Shown in pieces: positions 1 through 7,249 of a stretch of 64,000 nucleotides of DNA. Every line of letters begins with the position of its first letter. The stretch's first letter is position 1. Below the pieces are notes generated by a model. That model worked only from the letters and a program-made list of their open reading frames with translations, was not told the DNA's origin and did not search any database. Origin of the DNA: Pseudomonas fluorescens (lineage in GTDB: Bacteria > Pseudomonadota > Gammaproteobacteria > Pseudomonadales > Pseudomonadaceae); NCBI RefSeq assembly GCF_003732425.1, contig NZ_MOBX01000002.1:124001-188000 (forward strand). The letters are read 5' to 3'. A program made the translations under genes and the position numbers.

Positions 1-738
1 TCTCTGGGGCTGCTGCCGGCGTTGATCTGGTGGTTGTATGCCGATGACCCACGGGCACTTCTGGTGCTGCTGGGGTCTTCGGGACTTGCGTTGGTTTTGC
101 GCGCAAGTGAGTCCTGGGTCCGTACGCTGCTGGTCAGCGTAGTGATTGGAGTGGTGTTTTCGGTGGTGCTCGGGGCAGCGTTTGCGGCCCAGATCGAGAT
201 GCTCGCGCAGGCCTTGATAAAGGTCATGCCGGCGCTTCTCGGTGAGACTTACAAGCAATTGTCGGTCGATGAGCAAGCGCGTTTCGCGTCCCTGATTGCA
301 CCGGTCCTGACCGGACTGATTGCGGCGCTGTTGCAGATCGTCAGCGTGCTGAGCCTGATTGTCGGGCGGCATTGGCAGGCGTTGTTGTACAACCCGGGTG
401 GTTTTGGTCGCGAGTTTCGCGCCATCCGGATCCCGCTGGGGCCGGCGATGTTGCTGCTGGCGTTGATGCTTCTGGGCCCGAATCTCGGTGCACAGATGGC
501 CATGTTGACGCCGTTGTGCAGTGTACCGCTGGTGTTCGCCGGACTGGCCCTGATTCACGGGCTGGTCGGGCAGAAGCGACTGGCCGGTTTCTGGCTGGTG
601 GGGTTGTACGTCACACTGCTGTTGTTCATGCAGCTGATCTATCCGTTGCTCGTGGTCCTGGCCATTGTCGACAGCCTGATTGATTTTCGCGGTCGTCACG
701 TGTCGAAAGACACCGATAACGCGAACGGTGAAGGTTAA
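1..738 (+). CDS. Integral membrane protein upstream of rplI (DUF2232/YybS-like), 5' truncated
   Basis: The reading frame is open from the first base of the window, so the true start lies outside it; the first in-window start-type codon is TTG at 22. The visible part is almost entirely hydrophobic, with about six membrane segments (residues counted from 22: roughly 10-30, 35-55, 85-115, 135-160, 165-185, 195-225), followed by a short polar tail. The position directly before rplI matches a membrane protein that I know occurs in the rpsF-rpsR-rplI operon of pseudomonads and is annotated as DUF2232/YybS-like. Function is unknown. The stop at 736-738 is 19 bases before rplI, so the two are probably co-transcribed. 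The family name rests on context and hydrophobicity only. Confidence 0.7.
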   Translation, partial: SLGLLPALIWWLYADDPRALLVLLGSSGLALVLRASESWVRTLLVSVVIGVVFSVVLGAAFAAQIEMLAQALIKVMPALLGETYKQLSVDEQARFASLIAPVLTGLIAALLQIVSVLSLIVGRHWQALLYNPGGFGREFRAIRIPLGPAMLLLALMLLGPNLGAQMAMLTPLCSVPLVFAGLALIHGLVGQKRLAGFWLVGLYVTLLLFMQLIYPLLVVLAIVDSLIDFRGRHVSKDTDNANGEG

Positions 739-757
739 AAGTTAAGAGGATTTCCAC

Positions 758-1204
758 ATGCAACTGATCCTTCTGGAAAAAATCGCCAACCTGGGCAACC
801 TGGGCGACAAAGTAAACGTTAAGGCCGGTTACGGCCGTAACTACCTGCTGCCTTTCGGCAAAGCTACCGCTGCAACTGCTGCCAACCTGGCTGCGTTTGA
901 AGAGCGTCGTGCTGAGCTGGAAAAAGCTGCCGCAGACCGTAAAGCATCGGCTGAAAGCCGTGCTGCCCAACTGGCCGAGCTGGAAGTGACCATCACTGCC
1001 ACCGCTGGCGACGAAGGCAAGCTGTTCGGTTCGATCGGTACTCACGACATCGCTGACGCACTGACCGCTTCCGGCGTTGAAGTGCAGAAGAGCGAAGTTC
1101 GTCTGCCGAACGGCACCATCCGCAACGTGGGTGAATTCGACGTGGCTGTGCACCTGCACGCCGAAGTTGAAGCCACCGTACGCGTTGTCGTGGTAGCAGC
1201 TTAA
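758..1204 (+). CDS. rplI: 50S ribosomal protein L9
   Basis: The 148-residue product is the normal length for bL9, a protein of the large ribosomal subunit that binds 23S rRNA. It begins [13 protein letters not shown] and has the typical N-terminal globular domain (about 1-50, with the G-Y-G-R-N-Y-L-L-P rRNA-binding motif), a long connecting helix rich in A, E and R (about 50-80), and a C-terminal domain ending in V-x-V-V-V-A. The start is preceded by AAGAGGA at 743-749. Codon use is strongly biased, as expected for a ribosomal gene. A nested hairpin follows the stop. Confidence 0.98.
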   Translation: MQLILLEKIANLGNLGDKVNVKAGYGRNYLLPFGKATAATAANLAAFEERRAELEKAAADRKASAESRAAQLAELEVTITATAGDEGKLFGSIGTHDIADALTASGVEVQKSEVRLPNGTIRNVGEFDVAVHLHAEVEATVRVVVVAA

Positions 1205-1250
1205 GTAATACCTGATCGGCTGGCGGCTTGCCCGTCAGACGGTTAACATC

Positions 1251-1290
1251 GGGCACGATCCTGTTTACAGGTCGTGCCCTTTGTCTTTCT
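1251..1290 (+). terminator. Rho-independent terminator after rplI
   Basis: Stem GGGCACGA (1251-1258) pairs with TCGTGCCC (1272-1279). An inner CCTGT/ACAGG stem sits in the loop, and a T-rich tail follows. It lies 46 bases after the rplI stop and before dnaB. Confidence 0.75.
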
Positions 1291-1325
1291 GAACTCCCTG
1301 TTTTTCCAAACAAACACAAGTGGCC

Positions 1326-2723
1326 ATGAACGATATCTCCGCTCCCGAGCAATACGATCTGCAAACCGCTGCCCTGAAGGTGCCGCCGCATTCCATCGAG
1401 GCCGAACAGGCTGTACTCGGTGGTCTGATGCTGGACAACAACGCCTGGGAACGCGTGCTCGATCAAGTCTCCGACGGCGATTTCTATCGACATGACCACC
1501 GTCTGATCTTCCGTGCGATCGCCAAGCTGGCCGATCAGAACATGCCGATCGACGTCGTGACCCTGTCCGAGCAACTGGACAAGGAAGGGCAGACCTCGCA
1601 GGTCGGCGGCCTCGGTTACCTCGGTGAGCTGGCGAAAAACACGCCGTCCGTCGCCAACATCAAGGCCTATGCGCAGATCGTCCGCCAGCGTGCAACGTTG
1701 CGCCAACTGATCGGCATCAGCACCGAAATCGCCGACAGCGCCTTCAACCCTGAAGGCCGTACCGCTGAAGAAATCCTCGATGAGGCCGAACGGCAGATCT
1801 TCCAGATCGCCGAAGCCCGGCCGAAGACCGGTGGCCCGGTCGGCGTCAACGAGCTGTTGACCAAAGCCATCGACCGCATCGACACCCTGTTCAACACCGA
1901 CAACGCCATTACCGGCCTGTCCACCGGTTACACCGACCTTGACGAGAAGACCAGCGGCCTGCAACCAGCCGACTTGATCATCGTCGCCGGCCGTCCATCG
2001 ATGGGTAAAACCACCTTTGCGATGAACCTGGTGGAAAACGCCGTGTTGCGCAGCGAGAAGGCGGTTCTGGTGTACTCCCTCGAGATGCCAGGCGAATCGC
2101 TGATCATGCGTATGCTCTCCTCGCTGGGTCGCATCGACCAGACCAAGGTGCGTTCCGGTCAACTGGAGGACGATGACTGGCCACGCCTGACCTCAGCGGT
2201 CAACCTGCTCAACGACCGCAAGCTGTTCATCGATGACACCGCAGGCATCAGCCCGTCGGAAATGCGTGCGCGGACCCGGCGTCTGGTGCGTGAACATGGC
2301 GACGTTGGCCTGATCATGATCGACTACCTGCAGCTGATGCAGATCCCGGGTTCCAGCGGTGACAACCGTACCAACGAAATTTCCGAGATCTCGCGATCCC
2401 TGAAAGCCCTGGCCAAGGAATTCAACTGCCCGGTGGTGGCGCTGTCGCAGCTCAACCGTTCCCTCGAACAGCGTCCCAACAAGCGTCCGGTGAACTCCGA
2501 CTTGCGCGAATCCGGAGCGATCGAGCAGGACGCCGACGTGATCATGTTCGTGTACCGCGACGAGGTGTATCACCCGGAAACCGAGCACAAGGGCATTGCC
2601 GAAATCATCATCGGCAAACAGCGTAACGGCCCGATCGGTTTTATCCGCCTGGCATTTATCGGCAAATACACGCGCTTCGAAAACCTCGCGCCTGGCAGTT
2701 ACAACTTCGACGACGACGAGTGA
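1326..2723 (+). CDS. dnaB: Replicative DNA helicase DnaB
   Basis: The 465-residue product is the expected length for the hexameric 5'-3' helicase that unwinds DNA at the replication fork and interacts with primase. The N-terminal primase-interacting domain (about 15-120) is followed by a linker and the RecA-like C-terminal domain. The latter has Walker A G-R-P-S-M-G-K-T (about 222-229), Walker B L-I-M-I-D-Y-L-Q-L-M, and the arginine-rich R-E-S-G-A-I-E-Q-D-A-D motif. A GTG six bases upstream (1320) is in frame, but the ATG at 1326 gives the N terminus known for Pseudomonas DnaB. The gene ends just before a hairpin and faces the LRR gene convergently. Confidence 0.97.
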   Translation: MNDISAPEQYDLQTAALKVPPHSIEAEQAVLGGLMLDNNAWERVLDQVSDGDFYRHDHRLIFRAIAKLADQNMPIDVVTLSEQLDKEGQTSQVGGLGYLGELAKNTPSVANIKAYAQIVRQRATLRQLIGISTEIADSAFNPEGRTAEEILDEAERQIFQIAEARPKTGGPVGVNELLTKAIDRIDTLFNTDNAITGLSTGYTDLDEKTSGLQPADLIIVAGRPSMGKTTFAMNLVENAVLRSEKAVLVYSLEMPGESLIMRMLSSLGRIDQTKVRSGQLEDDDWPRLTSAVNLLNDRKLFIDDTAGISPSEMRARTRRLVREHGDVGLIMIDYLQLMQIPGSSGDNRTNEISEISRSLKALAKEFNCPVVALSQLNRSLEQRPNKRPVNSDLRESGAIEQDADVIMFVYRDEVYHPETEHKGIAEIIIGKQRNGPIGFIRLAFIGKYTRFENLAPGSYNFDDDE

Positions 2724-2724
2724 G

Positions 2725-2750
2725 TGTGGGCCGACATCATTCGGCCAACA
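2725..2750. terminator. Hairpin between dnaB and the convergent effector gene
   Basis: Near-perfect inverted repeat: TGTGGGCCGA (2725-2734) against TCGGCCAACA (2741-2750), one mismatch, 6-base loop. There is no strong T-run. It could end transcripts from either side. Confidence 0.45.
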
Positions 2751-2767
2751 CGTCCTCTTAAGCTGCG

Positions 2768-5700
2768 TTATGTGTTTTCGCCCGCGGCTTCCTCGGCGGT
2801 GCCGAGGGTCGCATGCCCGGCCAGTTCCTGCCGGCTCAGTGTTTCGATCAACGCGGCTTCCTCGATCGCGAGCGGTGCTTGCAGCGCTCTGGATTGTGCA
2901 TCGTAATCGTCGAACGAAAGTGTGTTGGCGGCATACGATTCGTCGAGAATCGCCTGCCGCTCCTGAAACGGCTGACGCTGGGCTTCGAACTTCGACTGGT
3001 ATTTGTGGATGATGAATTCCTGCCAGAACTCCCTCGATAACAGAGCCTGAAATTCTTCGGGCGAGTTATCCAGTGCGATGATTTTTTCGTATGCGGCATC
3101 CAGCTGCGCTTTTGACACATTGACCAGATGAGCAAATCCCATTCGGTCGGGTTGTCCCGGGAGTTGCAGGCGATCCTTCAGACCGTGGCGATAGAAAAGC
3201 CTGATCTCGACTTCTTCAGAAACATGCGGCGCCGGAAGGACTCCGGCGCCCTGGCCCCGCCTCGACTCAATAATGCTGGCCTCTCGCTGTGCAATGTCTG
3301 CCGATGCGACTTTGTCGACCTCATGCAGGCGAAACAATGCTCTGGATAGCGCCGACAATTGCGGGCCTTGTGCTTGATCACGCGCTTGGGTGCGAGCGCT
3401 ATGCATCATCACCCGGGTTTCCAGATTGGCAAAGGTGAAGGCTGCCCGATCACAGCAGGCAGCCTCGCCCGCCCGCTCTAACAGCTCACTGCGAAGACGT
3501 TCGGAGTCCGGATTGTTTTCGGTAATGCTGTCGATCAGCTTCCAGACCCGCCGCTGAAGCTCGTTGTGGCCGGCAGGGACATCCAGCAAGCGTTCGAGGG
3601 TATTGAACAAACCATCGGAGCCGTGCTGATCACGCAGTGTTTGCCATTGAACGCGTCTTGCGGGGATTTGCTCGGCGGACATCCCGGCTGTCCAGCGGAC
3701 CATCGGGTCGCCCACTGCAGGTCGGTGGGTCACGGGCGCGATGCCGCGTGCCGTGTCGACCAGATTGTTGCGGCCGGTCAGCGGCATCTCTGCCTCAATC
3801 AGTCGATCGTTGTAATGGTTCAGCCGGGTAAGTGTCTCTGCCGACAACGGATTGTGGGTGATGTTGGTCACATTGTTGACGCGAGCCGTATGCGCAAGAC
3901 GTTCGTCCGGCGGCGCAATGACGGAATCGGGGATTTCCTCGATACGGTTGTTGCTCAGGTTGACGGTATCCAATAAGGGTTGATCGGCAATGCCGGCAGG
4001 AAAGGTGTCGATGCCTGTATTGGCCAGATTGATTGAGCGCATGTCGAATATCTGGCTGAAATCCGGGGCGATGGCCAATTGTGGATTGTCCTGCAACCAC
4101 AATGCCCGCAGCGTGATGCGCGCTGACAGAACGCGGGCAGTGTCCTCCGTCAGGGCAATCTGGTTACTCTGCAGAAACAGTCGGGTCAGGCCGTTCATCT
4201 CGCTAACGGCGGGGGGCAACTCGCGCAGTTGATTAAGCGAAAGATCCAGCCAGCGCACATGGCGGAACCGGGTCAGAAAACCTTCCGGCGAGGTGCTCAG
4301 GCCCATATTGCTCAGTTTGAGTGAGCCGACGTGACTGAAGTCCGCATCGATGTCCGGCAAGCTTTGCAACCTCAGTCCACTGAGATCCAGTTCCAGGCCG
4401 ATGGGTGTCCTGTCATTCGCCAGTTTCTGCGATGTTTCACGTCGCCAGCAACTGATGATCCGCTGACTTGCCGCGGTTCGGTCATTGCGGGTTTCGGCGT
4501 TGATCAACAACTGGTTCGCGCGGATATACCCTTGGCGGTTCCCGCCTCCAGAGAAAATCCAGGCGTCCAATTGAGTTTTTAGCGTGTTGAATTCCAGCTC
4601 GAGACTCGCCAGTCTCGTACCGGCGGTACCTTTCTCCAGGCTCCAGATGTATTCCCTGCAGGACTTGATACTTTCGCCCGGATACAGACGCCGATATCGC
4701 TGTGCCCTGGAGTTATCGCTATCAAACGCAGCGGAATGCGCCGAATTCATCAGTTCCGGGTGTGCTGCGTGCACGCGTCGCCAGTAACGATCAAACGTTT
4801 TCCAATAGTCGGAAGGAAAGTCATTGCCCCCCAGTAATGTGGCGCCGTTGATTTTGGTGATCGAGGCTAATTGTTTGGGCTCGGGGTTAATGTTGGCCTG
4901 TGGTACTTCAGTCAAATGGTTGTTGCGCAAATCAAGGGTCGTCAGCGCTATTTTGCCCAGCAGGCCTGCGGGCCACTGGTCGATCCCCGTGCTATGCAAG
5001 TCAAGGCTTGTCAGGTCGGACATGGCGCTGAAATCGGGGGCGTTTTTCAGTGGGTTCTGTGACAGATTGACGACCTTCAGCCGGCTAAGTGCGCTCAGTT
5101 TCGCAGCGCCTGGCTCATCCAGTTCAAGGCTGTTCGAGCTCAGATCCAGGTTGATCAGTTTGTCCATATCGCCTACGCAGGCAGGTAATTTGCGCAGATT
5201 GGAGTGGTTGATGGAGAGCGTTTCCAGTTGGGTGAAGTTGGCGAGGAATGTCTCGCCAGCGTCCGACCAGTGCACGTCCTCAAGGTTGAGCAAGCGGACA
5301 TGGCTGAAATCCGCCGTCAGTGCCGGCAATGGCCCGTTGCCGGGCGGCAGCCTCAATATTGCCCCCGACTCTTGCAGCCAGCAGGCCTTGATGATTCTGG
5401 CGAGGCGTTGCGGTGCCCAGAGTTTCAGGCTCAGGGTGTCTACATCTACCGCTCCACCGTTGTGATTGTCGGCTACGTACTTGTTAAGTTGCGATTCAAG
5501 CAGGTCGAAATCTTGCAGGCGTCGGGTCAGTGCTTCATCACCCAGATGTAGCACAAAATCCTTGGCTGCCTGGGCATCCTTGTTCGGGTACATCCGCTGC
5601 ACCATCGCCACTTCGAGAATGTCAGTGGCCAGCCTGAGCCCCTGTGGATGAGCAGGGCCGGGCAGCGCCGGGTGATCCGCAGCGAGGCGGCGCCAGTACA

Positions 5701-7132
5701 GTTCCAGGGTTTTCCAATAGCCGGGAGCAAAGGCGTTGCCCTCAATGAGGGTGACGCCGTTAAGTCTGACGGTGGCGTCGAGTTGTGCGGCGGGGGGATC
5801 GAGCAGCGTCTGCGGTACTTCCTGCAATCGGTTATTGCGCAAATCGACGATTTGCAGGCCGGTCTGGTTGCGCAAACCTGTTGGCCACTGATCGAGCTGC
5901 GTATCGCTCAGATTCAACACCTTCAAACCGCTCAGTGCGCTGAAGTCGGGCGTCATGTTCAGCGGATTGTGCGACAGGTTGATGTTTTCAAGGTTGCTGA
6001 GCGCAGTGAGTGTCACGGCGGCTTGTGTGTCCAGCCGGATCCGGTTTGCACTCAGATCCAGTGTTCTCAGGTCGCCCATCTGCGCAATGGCTGCAGGCAG
6101 TGTATCCAGTGTGGCGCGGGTGATCGTCAATTGCTCCAGCTGCGGGAATCCGGCGAGAAAAGCGTCGGCTGCGGGCGTCCACGTGACGGCGTCCAAAAAC
6201 AGCTCCCGGACATGGCTGAAATCAGCCTCCAATACCGGCAGGGTGCCGCTGCCAGGTTCAAGCTTCAACGATGTCCCGGTCTCTCGGCGAAAGCAGCGTT
6301 TTACTTCGTGGGTGACGTGTTCTGCCCAGTCTTTTGCTGCTCCTGGCGTCGAAGACAACTCTTTGCTCCAGAGCGTCAGTTGCTGCTTGAGCATTTTGTA
6401 TTCGGTTTCGCGTCGACTCAGCCCGGCTTCGACGTCGCTACCCAGCGAGCGGATGTATGCGCCAATCTGCTCCTCACTCATGGACGGAAACAGCCTCTTT
6501 GCCCGAGCGTGAGGATTGCGCAATCGATTGATGATGGCGGCAACCCGGTCTGCCACTTGCCGATGAACCGGGCGCGCGTGCCCGCCGCCGGGCCGAGGCA
6601 ATCCACTTGTGCCTGGATCGGTCGCCGCAGACGGTGCTGGTTTGGGGGCTTCCTGTGGATGCCAGAGCCCGCTTTCGGTATCACGCAGCAGCACCGGGCC
6701 GAAGGCTTCGAGATCGGTTGATAATCGGGCTCGATACTGACGGGTAAGCGTGTCGACTCCCAAGAGCACCGTGCCACCGTTGGGAACATCGACGTAACGT
6801 CGCCCCCTGTGGACCCGGAAACCCTCGGCGTCTGGACCTGGCAAATCAGGGGGGACGGTGATCCAGTAACGTTCCAGTGGCCATTGCTCACGCGTGAGCG
6901 CGGCGCCAGTGGGCGCTGAGTCACGAATCGTTACCGCCGGTATCGGCGGGATGGTATCCAGGCTGGCGTCGCTTGCAGGTCTGCCGAGCCCCTCAGGGTG
7001 CAGTGTTCGCGGTGAGGTCGACGGACCGAATTCGACACGCGGCGGCGTCTCGGGCCTTACTGTTTCCGATCCTTGCCGGGTCGGTCGCGTGGAGTGTTCA
7101 ACGCTTCCTTTGAAGGGCAGTCGTGGTGACAT
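2768..7132 (-). CDS. LRR protein with C-terminal NEL-type E3 ubiquitin ligase domain (putative secreted effector)
   Basis: I chose the ATG at 7132 (1454 residues) over the in-frame ATG at 7249. It has AAGGAAG five bases upstream, and its N terminus matches those of the genes at 9862 and 55505. Order: proline-rich disordered N terminus; shared R-R-Y-V-D-V-P module (about 79-161); three tandem units of about 300 residues, each a helical spacer ending in I-x-x-C-W/F plus about seven leucine-rich repeats (LRRs about 291-466, 596-771, 911-1096); C-terminal helical domain (about 1146-1431) resembling the NEL domain of IpaH/SspH ligases. The candidate catalytic C-x-D is Cys1226-Cys-Asp1228 (codons 3457-3449). 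Known NEL proteins move ubiquitin from host E2 onto targets chosen by the LRRs. There is no Sec signal peptide, so type III or similar export is inferred. The gene is less GC-rich than dnaB and lies downstream of the 870-residue gene, probably in one operon. Confidence 0.85.
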   Translation of the reverse strand: MSPRLPFKGSVEHSTRPTRQGSETVRPETPPRVEFGPSTSPRTLHPEGLGRPASDASLDTIPPIPAVTIRDSAPTGAALTREQWPLERYWITVPPDLPGPDAEGFRVHRGRRYVDVPNGGTVLLGVDTLTRQYRARLSTDLEAFGPVLLRDTESGLWHPQEAPKPAPSAATDPGTSGLPRPGGGHARPVHRQVADRVAAIINRLRNPHARAKRLFPSMSEEQIGAYIRSLGSDVEAGLSRRETEYKMLKQQLTLWSKELSSTPGAAKDWAEHVTHEVKRCFRRETGTSLKLEPGSGTLPVLEADFSHVRELFLDAVTWTPAADAFLAGFPQLEQLTITRATLDTLPAAIAQMGDLRTLDLSANRIRLDTQAAVTLTALSNLENINLSHNPLNMTPDFSALSGLKVLNLSDTQLDQWPTGLRNQTGLQIVDLRNNRLQEVPQTLLDPPAAQLDATVRLNGVTLIEGNAFAPGYWKTLELYWRRLAADHPALPGPAHPQGLRLATDILEVAMVQRMYPNKDAQAAKDFVLHLGDEALTRRLQDFDLLESQLNKYVADNHNGGAVDVDTLSLKLWAPQRLARIIKACWLQESGAILRLPPGNGPLPALTADFSHVRLLNLEDVHWSDAGETFLANFTQLETLSINHSNLRKLPACVGDMDKLINLDLSSNSLELDEPGAAKLSALSRLKVVNLSQNPLKNAPDFSAMSDLTSLDLHSTGIDQWPAGLLGKIALTTLDLRNNHLTEVPQANINPEPKQLASITKINGATLLGGNDFPSDYWKTFDRYWRRVHAAHPELMNSAHSAAFDSDNSRAQRYRRLYPGESIKSCREYIWSLEKGTAGTRLASLELEFNTLKTQLDAWIFSGGGNRQGYIRANQLLINAETRNDRTAASQRIISCWRRETSQKLANDRTPIGLELDLSGLRLQSLPDIDADFSHVGSLKLSNMGLSTSPEGFLTRFRHVRWLDLSLNQLRELPPAVSEMNGLTRLFLQSNQIALTEDTARVLSARITLRALWLQDNPQLAIAPDFSQIFDMRSINLANTGIDTFPAGIADQPLLDTVNLSNNRIEEIPDSVIAPPDERLAHTARVNNVTNITHNPLSAETLTRLNHYNDRLIEAEMPLTGRNNLVDTARGIAPVTHRPAVGDPMVRWTAGMSAEQIPARRVQWQTLRDQHGSDGLFNTLERLLDVPAGHNELQRRVWKLIDSITENNPDSERLRSELLERAGEAACCDRAAFTFANLETRVMMHSARTQARDQAQGPQLSALSRALFRLHEVDKVASADIAQREASIIESRRGQGAGVLPAPHVSEEVEIRLFYRHGLKDRLQLPGQPDRMGFAHLVNVSKAQLDAAYEKIIALDNSPEEFQALLSREFWQEFIIHKYQSKFEAQRQPFQERQAILDESYAANTLSFDDYDAQSRALQAPLAIEEAALIETLSRQELAGHATLGTAEEAAGENT

Positions 7133-7160
7133 TTTTTCTTCCTTGCAGGTTTGCTCATCA

Positions 7161-7180
7161 GGCGCCCGCGAACGGGCGCC
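7161..7180 (-). other. Perfect UUCG-type hairpin between the two effector genes
   Basis: An 8-bp perfect stem, GGCGCCCG/CGGGCGCC, closes a TTCG loop as read on the minus strand. It lies in the 117-base gap between the stop of the upstream gene (7250) and the ATG at 7132, about 30 bases before the start codon. There is no U-run after it. It could set mRNA stability or the relative expression of the two genes. Confidence 0.6.
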
Positions 7181-7249
7181 GACAGCGTTCGGCGTCATTG
7201 CCTGTTGGTTGTCACAGGAGGCGCGAGCCCGTTGTCCGGGCGTGGCCAT

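Noticed and set aside
5648..6721. 357-codon plus-strand frame inside the LRR-NEL gene
   Set aside because: Opposite an LRR gene with clear periodicity; the predicted product has no recognisable domain and only reflects the repeat on the other strand.
2768..7132. Internalin-type surface protein
   Set aside because: LRRs are present, but there is no signal peptide, cell-wall anchor or membrane segment, and the C-terminal domain fits NEL.
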